Origin: Halomicronema sp. CCY15110
GTDB lineage: Bacteria > Cyanobacteriota > Cyanobacteriia > Phormidesmidales > Phormidesmidaceae
Assembly (NCBI RefSeq): GCF_016888165.1
Contig: NZ_JACSWC010000435.1
Span: 1 to 64,000 of the forward strand
Direction of reading: 5' to 3'
DNA: 64,000 nt
Shown: piece by piece, positions 28,187-36,562 of the stretch
Position numbering within the stretch: position 1 is the first letter of the stretch
Layout: each line of letters starts with the position of its first letter
Program-made: the position numbers and the translations under genes
Notes under the pieces: model-generated
Database searches by the model: none
Seen by the model: the letters and a program-made list of their open reading frames with translations, nothing else
Told to the model about the DNA's origin: nothing

Positions 28187-28471
28187 TCAACTCCAGTCTT
28201 CACGATTGCGTCCGAGATTGTGATAGATACCGCCTTGGGCGTGGAGTTCACGAGTCTTAGCGTACAGTTCTTCTTCTGTAAGGCCAGTTTTTGTCAGGGC
28301 CTTTTCCAGATCGCGCTGAATATCGCGTGCGCCCTGAAAGCCTTTATAGCGAATGATGAGGCGGGCCAGTTCCGAGAGATTGTAATCGGTGACCTCGCCT
28401 TGTAAAAGCTGGTTGACGATACCGCGATCGCCTTTATATTGCGGATGTTCCTGATCGGTGCTTTCAGTCAT
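28187..28471 (-). CDS. DUF3288 family protein
   Basis: A 94-residue soluble protein matching the cyanobacterial DUF3288 family: DQEHPQYKGDRGIVNQLL at the N-terminus, the central LSELARLIIRYKGFQGARDIQRDL, and a helical C-terminal part (TEEELYAKTRELHAQGGIYH). Mostly helical, no membrane segment, function unknown. It lies between gnd (separated by a hairpin) and the zinc-ribbon gene, with which it is probably co-transcribed. Confidence 0.88.
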   Translation of the reverse strand: MTESTDQEHPQYKGDRGIVNQLLQGEVTDYNLSELARLIIRYKGFQGARDIQRDLEKALTKTGLTEEELYAKTRELHAQGGIYHNLGRNREDWS

Positions 28472-28503
28472 ATTTCGCCAATAATTCGCAAATCAAACGA
28501 CAA

Positions 28504-28542
28504 GGGCAGAGAACTGGGCTAATACCCTAACATTCTCTGCCC
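28504..28542 (-). terminator. terminator of gnd
   Basis: Arms GGGCAGAGAA (28504-28513) and its exact complement (28533-28542), loop of 19; 35 nt after the gnd stop on the minus strand. The T run is weak. Confidence 0.6.
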
Positions 28543-28576
28543 CTGCTGTCGGCCATTTTCTTAAGCTAAGAATGAC

Positions 28577-30058
28577 TTAGACTGCTGCCTTGCTGGGGGC
28601 CGGAGTCCACTCATGGTGGACGAAGTTGCCTCGGGGCTCATCTACCCGCTCAAAGGTGTGCGCGCCAAAGTAGTCGCGCTGGGCCTGGGTGAGGTTTTGG
28701 GGCAGGCGATCGCGGCGATAGCTGTCAAAGTAATCCAGCGACGCGCTGAAGGCCGGGACGGGAATGCCCGCCTGCGCAGCAAGGACAATGACTTCCCGCC
28801 AAGCGGCTTGGCGATCGAGAATCGTCTGCTTAAACTCTGGTGCCAACAGCAGGTTCGCCAGTTGACCGTTCTCGTCGTAGGCGTGCTTGATTTTGTTGAG
28901 GAACCGCGCCCGGATGATGCAGCCCCCTTTCCAGATGCGAGCGGTTTCGCCCAGGTCAATCTTGCCGCCAAACAGCTCTTGGTTGCCCTTCGCAATCAAG
29001 TCCATGCCCTGGGCATAGGAACAGATTTTGGAGCAGTACATCGCATCGCGGATTTTATCGACCATCGCCTTCTTATCACCGGTAAAGGTGAAAGACGGGC
29101 CGCTCAATTCTTTGGAGGCCGCCACCCGCTGATCCTTCAGCGATGACATAATCCGGGCATCCACTGCCGCGCCGATGGTGGGAATCGCGATCCCCATTTC
29201 CAGCGCGTTCGTCGCTGTCCAGAGTCCGGTGCCTTTCTGACCCGCTGCATCGACGATCAACTCCACCAACGGCTTACCCGTCTTTTCATCCATGTTGGTG
29301 AAAATGTCTTTGGTGATTTCGATGAGGTAGGAGTCTAGTTCTGGCGTGTCATACCACTCGCTAAACACTTCGTAGAGTTCTTCGTGGTTCAAGCCCAAGA
29401 CGGTCTTCATCAGGTCATAGGCTTCGGCGATGATCTGCATGTCGCCATACTCAATGCCGTTGTGCACCATCTTGACGAAGTGACCCGCTCCACCGGGGCC
29501 GATGTACGTGACGCAGGGGCCATCATCTACTTGCGCAGCAATCTTGATGACGATCGCCTCAATTTCCTTGTAAGCCGCTTCAGTGCCGCCCGGCATCAAA
29601 CTCGGACCGAGGAGTGCGCCTTCTTCACCGCCGCTGACGCCCATGCCAATAAAGCCTAGGCCCGTGGGTTCGATTTCTTCGGTGCGGCGTTGGGTATCGG
29701 TGTAGAGGGAGTTGCCCCCGTCAATAATCATGTCGCCTTTGTCGAGCAGGGGCTTGAGCTGCTCAATCACGGCATCCACCGCTCGCCCGGCCTTCACCAT
29801 GACCAAAATGCGGCGGGGACGCTCTAGGGCGTTAACAAAAGATTCCAAGCTGTAGGCCGCAAATACCGGCTTATTGGGGTCGGCATCACTGTCTTTGGCG
29901 ACTTCGAGATTGAACTCGGTTTGCGCCCGTTTTACAAAGTTGTCAGTCTTTTCGGGTGAACGGTTGTAGACCGCGACGGGAAAGCCTTTGCTTTCAACGT
30001 TTAGGGCCAGGTTTTCACCCATGACCGCCAGGCCGATTACACCAAACTTCTGTGCCAT
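28577..30058 (-). CDS. gnd: 6-phosphogluconate dehydrogenase, decarboxylating
   Basis: A 493-residue enzyme: 6-phosphogluconate + NADP to ribulose 5-phosphate + CO2 + NADPH, the oxidative pentose phosphate pathway that feeds cyanobacteria in the dark. N-terminal Rossmann motif GVIGLAVMGENLALN; GVSGGEEGALLGPSLMPGG near 130; the catalytic Lys/Asn region GAGHFVKMVHNGIEYGDMQ near 190; the substrate-binding C-terminus with QRDYFGAHTFERVD. ATG 30058 is chosen over an upstream in-frame start at 30172 because MAQKFGVIGL is the standard N-terminus. Slightly longer than the usual 470-480 residues. Confidence 0.97.
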   Translation of the reverse strand: MAQKFGVIGLAVMGENLALNVESKGFPVAVYNRSPEKTDNFVKRAQTEFNLEVAKDSDADPNKPVFAAYSLESFVNALERPRRILVMVKAGRAVDAVIEQLKPLLDKGDMIIDGGNSLYTDTQRRTEEIEPTGLGFIGMGVSGGEEGALLGPSLMPGGTEAAYKEIEAIVIKIAAQVDDGPCVTYIGPGGAGHFVKMVHNGIEYGDMQIIAEAYDLMKTVLGLNHEELYEVFSEWYDTPELDSYLIEITKDIFTNMDEKTGKPLVELIVDAAGQKGTGLWTATNALEMGIAIPTIGAAVDARIMSSLKDQRVAASKELSGPSFTFTGDKKAMVDKIRDAMYCSKICSYAQGMDLIAKGNQELFGGKIDLGETARIWKGGCIIRARFLNKIKHAYDENGQLANLLLAPEFKQTILDRQAAWREVIVLAAQAGIPVPAFSASLDYFDSYRRDRLPQNLTQAQRDYFGAHTFERVDEPRGNFVHHEWTPAPSKAAV

Positions 30059-30452
30059 AAAAAGGTCTCTCTGAACTTGCCTAAGCGAACAATATGAGTG
30101 CTGATAGCAGCCGTGCCCCCAAAACGACGCTTTGGGTGTTGTGCCCATGCACATCCCAGGGCAGTGCGTCACAGCGAGATGTGTACAGGTTAGTCAACTT
30201 TTTTGAGAGACCGAATATCCCAAAGGTTTTCTTTGGAATAGGCCTGAGAAATCTCTATCTCAAGGTCGATGGTGTTATGAATCCGTGATTTTCGGTAGAG
30301 TTCTGACGCGGTTGCTGAGCTTTAGTGCCAGGGGCAGCCTCCGGTTTTGCCATGAGCAAAGTCCCAGCTCTCAATTCTGAGCCCCCGGTTTCTGGGGGGC
30401 GAGGGGTCAGAGGGCGAGGGTAAAGAGGACGGCAGCGATCTCCGCCGCAACG
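30059..30452. other. gap between gnd and the AraC-type fragment
   Basis: Nearly 400 bases without a recognised gene. It should hold the gnd promoter. It may also contain the eroded N-terminal coding part of the AraC-family gene, but I could not trace a convincing frame. Confidence 0.35.
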
Positions 30453-30800
30453 GTGCGCACGTGGTTCCAATATGCGGGGGGCTTGCCGACTTACCAACTG
30501 TGGCAGGTGTTGGATTATGTGGATGCCCATTTGACTCAAGACATCAAACTGGCTGACTTAGCCCAGCTTCTGGATATGAGTCCGTTTCATTTTGGCCGCA
30601 TGTTCAAACAGGCGATCGGCGTTTCGCCCCATCAATATGTGATTCAGCAACGGGTCGAGCGGGCCAAGCGACTGTTGAGCCAGAGCGATCGCGCCATCAT
30701 CGACATTGCCCTGGACTGTGGGTTTAGCAGCCATAGTCACCTGACCAAGCAGTTTCGGCAACTTACGGGGATGACGCCCAAAGCCTTTCGACAAGGTTAG
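30453..30800 (+). CDS. AraC-family HTH domain protein (N-terminally short)
   Basis: A 115-residue protein made of little more than the AraC/XylS DNA-binding domain: two helix-turn-helices (LADLAQLLDMSPFHFGRMFKQAIG and IIDIALDCGFSSHSHLTKQFRQLTG) ending in MTPKAF. Usual members carry 150-200 further N-terminal residues for effector binding or dimerisation. The start is a GTG without a clear ribosome binding site. It is either a stand-alone HTH regulator of the MarA/SoxS size class or the surviving end of a decayed gene. The HTH itself is intact. Confidence 0.72.
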   Translation: MRTWFQYAGGLPTYQLWQVLDYVDAHLTQDIKLADLAQLLDMSPFHFGRMFKQAIGVSPHQYVIQQRVERAKRLLSQSDRAIIDIALDCGFSSHSHLTKQFRQLTGMTPKAFRQG

Positions 30801-30830
30801 GGAATTGCGCGCAAAAAAGCTCCCCATGAA

Positions 30831-30888
30831 CCGAGTTTCGACTCCGCTCAACTCTCGATACTGGTAGGCTGAGCGAAGTCGAAACCGG
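30831..30888. repeat. REP-like inverted repeat
   Basis: Arms 30835-30850 (GTTTCGACTCCGCTCA) and 30870-30885 pair at 15 of 16 positions. The GTTTCGACTTCGCTCA-type palindrome is a dispersed repeat that I recognise from many bacterial and cyanobacterial genomes. It lies just after the AraC-type gene and may also end its transcript. Confidence 0.7.
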
Positions 30889-30962
30889 ATTGAACGGGTA
30901 CTTTTTTAGTTGCAGATCCCTTAGCGATCAAGAAGTTTTAAGTTTTAGGATAGGACAAAAAC

Positions 30963-30992
30963 AGGCACCTCTCTAGCTACAAAGAGGTGCCT
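30963..30992 (-). terminator. terminator of hspA
   Basis: Perfect 10-base arms AGGCACCTCT (30963-30972) and 30983-30992; the minus strand continues GTTTTTG. 45 nt after the hspA stop. Confidence 0.85.
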
Positions 30993-31036
30993 GCATAGTC
31001 TAGCTATCAATTAATCGTCTAGCGCTAACGGCTTTG

Positions 31037-31480
31037 TTAGCTCAGCGCAATTTTGACAACTTTGTTGCGCTCTTCTGCTGCTTTTGGCAGGTGTAGTTTC
31101 AAAATGCCATCGCTATAGTCAGCTGTTGCGCCGCTATTATCAATTCGAGTCGTCAAAGGGATTACTCGACGGAATGAACCATAGTGAAATTCACTACGAG
31201 TCATGCCATTTTCTTCCGTTGTTTCTTCTGATTTGCGTTCTCCACTAATGACAACCGAATCTTCAGCGACTTGAATATCCACATCTTCCGGCTTCAAGCC
31301 GGGCAATTCAACTTTAAGCGCGATCGCGTCATCGGTTTCAGTCAATTCAGCGGCGGGCATAAAGCTCTTAAAGTCGATATCATCATCTCTGAAGGGGCTG
31401 ATAGAGTCAAACAAACGATTCATTTCTCTTTGCAGAGAGCCAAATTCACCAAAGGGTGTATGACGAAGTGCGAGTGTCAT
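31037..31480 (-). CDS. hspA: small heat-shock protein Hsp20 (alpha-crystallin family)
   Basis: A 147-residue holdase chaperone. Short N-terminal arm with RHTPFGEFGSLQREMNRLF, the alpha-crystallin domain (about 45-135: ALKVELPGLKPEDVDIQVAEDSVVISGERK), and a C-terminal tail with KVVKIALS. Such proteins bind unfolding proteins and, in cyanobacteria, thylakoid membranes during heat stress. The ATG at 31480 follows a perfect AGGAGGT, which settles the start against an upstream in-frame TTG at 31504. That ribosome binding site forms the loop of a hairpin that directly abuts the start codon, suggesting temperature-controlled translation. Confidence 0.95.
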   Translation of the reverse strand: MTLALRHTPFGEFGSLQREMNRLFDSISPFRDDDIDFKSFMPAAELTETDDAIALKVELPGLKPEDVDIQVAEDSVVISGERKSEETTEENGMTRSEFHYGSFRRVIPLTTRIDNSGATADYSDGILKLHLPKAAEERNKVVKIALS

Positions 31481-31501
31481 AGAACTCACCTCCTGAGTTC
31501 T
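31481..31501 (-). promoter_or_regulatory. hairpin enclosing the hspA ribosome binding site (candidate RNA thermosensor)
   Basis: On the minus strand the last 21 bases before the ATG read AGAACTC-AGGAGGT-GAGTTCT: a perfect 7-bp stem whose 7-base loop is exactly the Shine-Dalgarno sequence. The stem seen is direct; thermosensing is inferred from small heat-shock genes whose 5' leaders are known to act this way, including cyanobacterial hsp17. Confidence 0.6.
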
Positions 31502-32160
31502 CAATCAACAGTTCCTATCAAGTTATAGGACTCCGGCTAGCGAAAATTCAGTCCCGACAAATAGTCTTGGATAACTAACTTTCGACATCTAAATTCTATC
31601 AATTCGCTGCAACCTGTAATTTCGGTTTTTAGCACCTATTGCATTAGGGTTTTCCCAACTGTTTAGAGCTAGATCGGTTTTTCAGAAAACTTAATTCGGT
31701 TGGCCAGTTTTTATTAGTCCTGTAAACCCGCAGACTGAAATTTTGCCGTTTAACAATCCTCAGCGAGTGCTTCACGACTCATCTTAGAGAGTGTTTGAAA
31801 AGTTCCCCACCCAGGTTTTGCCACCTGGGACATCTAGAAACATGACGAGAAAAGAAGCGTTCCAGACCAATCTCAAGGGACTTAGGTCATTTTTGCTACG
31901 CAAAGCAACCCTTTTAAAGCATCCTCTCAGAGGTCATCTTAGAGGGCTCGCAGAAACGGCTACTCAGGCTGCCAAATTAAGCCGTCAAAGATAAATTTTT
32001 CTATCGAAATTGTCCAATTGTTGTGTATTGAGTCGCGATTGACTGACTTTTGTCGCTGAGTGTGAGGTTATGTGTATCTGAGCAGAGATCGCGTTCTCCC
32101 CCGCTGCAAAATGGCTTTAGCACATCAGTGCCCTATAGATGTCATTGGCGGTTCTCTATT
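31502..32160. other. gap between hspA and the TetR regulator
   Basis: About 660 bases. It holds the hspA promoter (not recognised). A 156-base segment is flanked by direct repeats of TCATCTTAGAG (near 31778 and 31934) and contains CCCAGG-ttttgcca-CCTGGG, possibly a relic of a small mobile element. Otherwise nothing. Confidence 0.35.
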
Positions 32161-32829
32161 ATGGTTGCTTATTACTCTCCCGTTGCAACCGGCCTGGCAA
32201 ACGATACGGAAACCAAAATTTTGCAGGCGGCCCAGCAACTGTTTGCCCGTCAGGGGTATGGCGGCACCACGACCCGAGATCTCGCACAGGCGGCCGGCGT
32301 TGCTGAAGGCACCCTATTTCGACATTTTGAAAGCAAGAAAGCCATTCTGCTGAAGGTGGCCTCGGATGGCTGGACCGAGTTGCTGACCGATCTACTGACT
32401 GACCTGAGCGAAATGGCAAACTATAAGGCGATCGACCAGGTCATGCAACATCGCCTTAACGATATTCCCCGGAATGCGGACCTAATGCGGGTGTGCTTTA
32501 TGGAGGCCCAGCTACATCTGGAATTACAAGGCCCGGTGCAGGGCGAAATGCTCGCCAAAATGGTCGATGTGACGGAAGCCTTTTTTCAAACTGCGATCGA
32601 TCGCGGTATTTATCGTCCCCTCAATCCGCGAGTGCTGGCCCAAATTTTCTTAGGCATGTTCGCGATCGCGGGCTTCACCCACTCGACTTTGGATACACCC
32701 GCCAGTACATCAGAGCAGGTACAAGCTTTCGCGAGAGGGCTATCTGATGTCTTTCTGAATGGGGTGTTGGCGGAACGCGATTGTTTGACCGACGCTCAGC
32801 CAGTGCTTGATCAATCAGGGCGCGCTTGA
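32161..32829 (+). CDS. TetR/AcrR-family transcriptional regulator
   Basis: A 222-residue regulator from ATG 32161 (MVAYYSPVATG); the frame is open further upstream but that part is not protein-like. N-terminal HTH near 20-65: TKILQAAQQLFARQGYGGTTTRDLAQAAGVAEGTLFRHFESKKAILL, the canonical TetR pattern. The C-terminal helical ligand-binding domain is variable and does not identify a ligand. No pump or enzyme gene adjoins it, so its targets are unknown. Confidence 0.92.
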   Translation: MVAYYSPVATGLANDTETKILQAAQQLFARQGYGGTTTRDLAQAAGVAEGTLFRHFESKKAILLKVASDGWTELLTDLLTDLSEMANYKAIDQVMQHRLNDIPRNADLMRVCFMEAQLHLELQGPVQGEMLAKMVDVTEAFFQTAIDRGIYRPLNPRVLAQIFLGMFAIAGFTHSTLDTPASTSEQVQAFARGLSDVFLNGVLAERDCLTDAQPVLDQSGRA

Positions 32830-33255
32830 AAATAAGGCATTGCAGAATACCGGAATGATTTTTCAAGATCGAGCCCGATGACACCTGGAAGAAAACGCGA
32901 TGCCATGCCCCAATGGCCCCACTGCTGAACTCCGCAACAATGATCGTCACTGTGGATTGTCCCCCACGCTGTGATGCCTGAGCCGAAAGCACGATAGTAA
33001 GGTCGCCCATCCTGAAACGATGAGGCTGGGAAATCTTCTTGAGGAATGAGGCTTGAATAGTCGTCGCGGCTGTCCACTGACCGACCAAGTCTTTATTGCT
33101 TTGGTCGAAATTGGCTTTGTAAAAGCCTGGGCTCTTAACAGTTGTGGCTGGGGTTAAAGCGATCGCTTCGCCCAATTATCCGGACTAAAAAATTGCTTGG
33201 CTACGCTAAGCAAGTGTTTCCAGAACCGGATCAAAAATTCTCTGTAAAGAAAGAA
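32830..33255. other. gap between TetR gene and tRNA-Ser
   Basis: About 425 bases. Overlapping minus-strand frames (to 33175) exist but are not protein-like and overlap the TetR end. Nothing supported. Confidence 0.35.
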
Positions 33256-33342
33256 CGGAGAGGGAGGGATTCGAACCCTCGTTAAGGTTGCCCCTAAACA
33301 GCATTTCCAGTGCTGCGCCTTAAACCGCTCGGCCACCTCTCC
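33256..33342 (-). tRNA. tRNA-Ser(GGA)
   Basis: An 87-base class II tRNA: acceptor GGAGAGG/CCTCTCC with discriminator G, anticodon loop CTGGAAA between GCAGCA and TGCTGT, a long variable arm, and T-arm GGGTTCGAATCCC. CCA not encoded. Reads UCC/UCU codons. Confidence 0.94.
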
Positions 33343-33603
33343 AAATTTTGGCGTGATCCATTCGCAGTGAACCAATCACAGTGTTTAATCCTATCAGAGA
33401 ATGGCCGGACTAAGCCGCGATCGCCTCTGAAAAGTCTGCAAAACCTGAGCCACCCATTTTCGAGCTGAGATTCCTTGGCCCTGCCGCCCGAGTGGCCCCG
33501 CAAACGCAAAATCCTGTGAGAGCATAGACGGTGAGGCCAACGTTCACACTTGCCGTTTGGTTGATCGATCACTGCTTTCATTTTTCACCAGTTGACTATC
33601 AGC

Positions 33604-33972
33604 ATGACCCGCTCCCACCGCATCAACATTCATCATCGCGATCTCGACCAGCACTACACCGTCGAAGTGCCCGAAGACCGCTACATTTTGCAATCGGCGG
33701 AAAACCAGGGAGCTAAGTTGCCCTTTGCCTGCCGAAATGGAGCCTGCACAACTTGTGCCGTGCGGATTTTGTCAGGTGAGGTGGAACAACCAGAAGCCAT
33801 GGGTCTTTCTCCTGACTTGCGGGAAAAAGGCTATGCCTTGCTGTGCGTCAGCTATCCCCGCACAGCGCTAGAAGTGGAAACCCAGGACGAAGACGAAGTT
33901 TATGAGCTGCAGTTTGGACGCTATTTTGGCAAGGGCAAGGTGCGCTTTGGCTTGCCACTGGAAGACGATTAA
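33604..33972 (+). CDS. plant-type 2Fe-2S ferredoxin with C-terminal extension
   Basis: A 122-residue electron carrier. The cluster ligands are visible: CRNGACTTC (CxxxxCxxC) and the distal Cys in LLCVSYP. Photosynthetic PetF is about 97 residues; this one has an extra C-terminal tail (EVYELQFGRYFGKGKVRFGLPLEDD) that marks a separate cyanobacterial subgroup whose redox partner is not known to me. ATG 33604 is chosen over an in-frame TTG at 33592. The next gene starts 66 nt later on the same strand. Confidence 0.88.
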   Translation: MTRSHRINIHHRDLDQHYTVEVPEDRYILQSAENQGAKLPFACRNGACTTCAVRILSGEVEQPEAMGLSPDLREKGYALLCVSYPRTALEVETQDEDEVYELQFGRYFGKGKVRFGLPLEDD

Positions 33973-34038
33973 GGCCCTTGGCTGGGCATACTCAAGCGGG
34001 GAAGCGTTATCTTTGGCAACCTTTTCCGCTGGGGCATC

Positions 34039-34590
34039 ATGGGCAGGGGAGACACGTCGATATTGAGACGGCGATCGCGACTAATCGGGCTCGCGGCGAT
34101 AGTGCTCGCCCTGATACTGTGGCTCATTCCCCCAGCGGCGGCCACCCAGACCGTGACGATCGATTATGCCAAGAGTGGCAACACGCTGGAACTGTTGTTT
34201 GAGCTGAGTCCAGAGCAACCGGTGACCGCCATTCGCTTAGCGGCGATCGAAGCGCCGGATCGCGACCAAGAACCTTGGGGATCGCAGGCTCGCGACTGCT
34301 TGGCCGACTTGCGGGATCAGATTATTCAGCTTGAACTGGTTGATAACCAACCCGATGCTTACAATCGCCTGTGGGCGTATGGCTGGCAACAGGGCGAATT
34401 GATCAACGCGACGTCTTTGGCCCAGGGCTGCACGTATCTGGCCGATCCGACGGATGAATTCAGTCCGCATTATCAAGAATTGCTCTATGCGCAGGAGCGA
34501 TCGCGCCTGCTGGGCTTAGGCATTTGGGATCCCCAAAATCCGTTGCGAGAGACGGCCCAACGTTTTCGTGAGCGATCGCCTTCCCCTTAA
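34039..34590 (+). CDS. exported thermonuclease-like (SNase fold) protein
   Basis: A 183-residue protein. N-terminal signal sequence: basic RRRSRL then a hydrophobic stretch ending PPAAATQ. The body resembles the staphylococcal nuclease fold: IRLAAIEAPDRDQEPWGSQAR (the family's R..GIDAPE-like strand), NRLWAYGW, GELINATSLAQGCTYL and QERSRLLGLGIWD. The Arg residues expected for catalysis appear, but the acidic metal ligands are only partly conserved, so activity is uncertain. Probably secreted or periplasmic. Overlaps the extended 5' frame of the next gene but not its chosen start. Confidence 0.75.
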   Translation: MGRGDTSILRRRSRLIGLAAIVLALILWLIPPAAATQTVTIDYAKSGNTLELLFELSPEQPVTAIRLAAIEAPDRDQEPWGSQARDCLADLRDQIIQLELVDNQPDAYNRLWAYGWQQGELINATSLAQGCTYLADPTDEFSPHYQELLYAQERSRLLGLGIWDPQNPLRETAQRFRERSPSP

Positions 34591-34618
34591 ACTAGGGATG
34601 ATCAGCCAGGGAAAATGT

Positions 34619-35467
34619 ATGACTACCGTTAGCGATCGCGATTTGCAGCGCTATTTAGAAGTCGCGACTGAAGCGGCCTTGGCGGCGGGTGCGGTGTTGC
34701 AAACCTATTGGGGCAAACTGGAGCACATTGAGCAAAAAGGTCGCCCCGGTGATCTTGTCACCGAAGCCGATAAAGCCGCCGAAGCGGTGGTGCTCGACGT
34801 TTTGACTCGGCACTTACCCGACCATCCCATCCTGGCCGAAGAGTCAGGCAGCCTCCGGGCAGCTGACGAAAGTCCCTTTCTTTGGGCCATTGATCCCCTC
34901 GATGGCACCACCAATTACACCCATCAGTATCCGTTCTCAGCGGTATCGATCGGGTTATTAATTGACGGTCATCCAGCCGTGGGGGCGATCTTTGACCCCT
35001 TTCGCGAAGATCTCTTTCGCGCCGCCAAAGGTCACGGAGCCACCCTCAATCGGCGCTCAATTCAGGTCTCCACGACCGACAAACTGGCCGATAGCCTGCT
35101 CGTGACTGGCTTCGCCTACGATCGCCACGAACGCATCGACAATAACTACGCCGAATTTTGTCATCTGACACACCTGACCCAAGGCGTGAGACGGGGGGGA
35201 GCGGCTTCGTTAGATTTGGCCTACGTGGCGTGTGGGCGGCTGGATGGCTATTGGGAACGAGGGTTGTCGCCTTGGGATATGGCCGCTGGCGTCGTCTTAG
35301 TCGAAGAAGCGGGCGGACACGTAACCGCCTATGATGAAACTGATTTTGATATCAAATCCGGCCGCATCTTGGCGACAAACCAGCGCATCCACACTATCCT
35401 TAGCCAAGTGTTAAAACAGGTGCAACCGTTAGAAAACTTTCAGCCCATGGCGATCGCTGAATCATGA
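34619..35467 (+). CDS. inositol monophosphatase family protein
   Basis: A 282-residue Mg-dependent phosphatase of the SuhB/IMPase/CysQ family. Motif 1 region EADKAAEAVV with EES near 80; the metal-binding WAIDPLDGTTNYTH near 95; the second signature WDMAAGVVLVEEAGG near 220. Likely substrates are inositol phosphate, histidinol phosphate or fructose bisphosphate, which the sequence does not decide. ATG 34619 (MTTVSDRD) is preferred; an earlier in-frame ATG at 34568 would overlap the nuclease gene. Position upstream of hisZ (one gene between) makes a histidinol-phosphatase role worth considering. Confidence 0.92.
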   Translation: MTTVSDRDLQRYLEVATEAALAAGAVLQTYWGKLEHIEQKGRPGDLVTEADKAAEAVVLDVLTRHLPDHPILAEESGSLRAADESPFLWAIDPLDGTTNYTHQYPFSAVSIGLLIDGHPAVGAIFDPFREDLFRAAKGHGATLNRRSIQVSTTDKLADSLLVTGFAYDRHERIDNNYAEFCHLTHLTQGVRRGGAASLDLAYVACGRLDGYWERGLSPWDMAAGVVLVEEAGGHVTAYDETDFDIKSGRILATNQRIHTILSQVLKQVQPLENFQPMAIAES

Positions 35468-35614
35468 TGACTTGACGATAACTCCGGGAGTTAATGACTG
35501 AACGCCTGCGCACTCTACCTTGCAGGGCAGAAGCGTAGATCTCAAGCAGCACACGCCGCACTACAGCCAGAAATCGGGAGAATGCCTCAATAGGCGAGGG
35601 AAACGTTAATAGGT

Positions 35615-36562
35615 ATGAATATAGAGCAAGGGTTATTCCAATTTGACCTGACTGACTATCACGCCATCTTAGGGGTGGCCCTGGACGCTGACGCCAAAGC
35701 CATTCGTAAGCGGTATCTCAAAATTGCGCGCAAGCTGCACCCCGATAGTTTGCGCGATAGCACCAGCGAAGATCGGCAAAAGGCGAACGAACTGCTCTCC
35801 AAGATGGTCAACCCGGCCTACGAAAGCCTGACCCAAGAAAAGGTCATAACTGAACATATGATTGTGTTGCGGCTACGGGGGCAACGCTTAAGTCGAGATA
35901 CCTCGGTGACTTTGCAGTCAGAGGCGGCGCAGGCGATCGCCCAAAGCAACAATGCCAGTTCGGCCTATGTGAATAGCCTGCAAACCCTGGCTGAGGAGCA
36001 GTACGAAGCAATTGACCAAGTCCTGGATGTGATCGGTCAAATTAGCGAGCTCAATCTGGCCTACTTGATGTGTACGTCCGGGGGCAGTGGCAGCGGGGCA
36101 AAACCCGCCAATCCTGCCGCCAGCAGCACCAGTAGATCCCCCGCCGCAACCTCGGCCAACTCGACCTCTCCCCGTCAACCCGCCGCCCCGCCGCCCTCAC
36201 CAAAACAGCAGCGAGAAGCGATTATCGAGAGCTATCAGCGGCGCGCGGCCAGTTTTGCCGCGAAAAAAGAGTATTCCCGCGCCATTTTGGAAATGCGCGA
36301 TGCTATCAAGTCGAATCCGACTAATGGGCAGTGCCATGCCCAGCTGGCAGCCTATTATTTACAAGCGGGACAGGCCAAAATGGCCAAGATTCATCTCAAG
36401 CGAGCCTTAGAGTTGGCTCCCGATAATACCCTGGCCCGCGAGTTAGAACCCAAGCTAAATCAGGCGACTGGCAGCCAGACGACGCGGAATAGTAGTGCCA
36501 AGAGTGCGCCACCAAAATCGAAAGGCGGCTTATTTGGCTTGTTTGGAGGGAAGCAAAAGTAA
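35615..36562 (+). CDS. J-domain protein with TPR repeats
   Basis: A 315-residue protein. Residues 10-75 are a J domain with the HPD motif (KIARKLHPDSL), the Hsp70-activating signature. A middle helical part (about 90-150) is followed by a Ser/Pro/Ala-rich low-complexity linker (about 155-205), then two or three TPR-like repeats (AILEMRDAIKSNPTNGQCHAQLAAYYLQAGQ, about 215-285, each written here as a pattern) and a Gly/Phe-rich end (LFGLFGG). Probably a DnaK co-chaperone, specific client unknown. Its stop codon directly touches the hisZ start, so the two are co-transcribed. Confidence 0.88.
   Translation: MNIEQGLFQFDLTDYHAILGVALDADAKAIRKRYLKIARKLHPDSLRDSTSEDRQKANELLSKMVNPAYESLTQEKVITEHMIVLRLRGQRLSRDTSVTLQSEAAQAIAQSNNASSAYVNSLQTLAEEQYEAIDQVLDVIGQISELNLAYLMCTSGGSGSGAKPANPAASSTSRSPAATSANSTSPRQPAAPPPSPKQQREAIIESYQRRAASFAAKKEYSRAILEMRDAIKSNPTNGQCHAQLAAYYLQAGQAKMAKIHLKRALELAPDNTLARELEPKLNQATGSQTTRNSSAKSAPPKSKGGLFGLFGGKQK

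Noticed and set aside
31640-31670. TTAGCACC resembling half of a CIRCE element near hspA
   Set aside because: The second half-site GAGTGCTAA is missing at the required 9-base spacing.
32675-33175. 166-codon minus-strand frame
   Set aside because: Overlaps the end of the TetR gene on the other strand and shows no recognisable domain or codon pattern.
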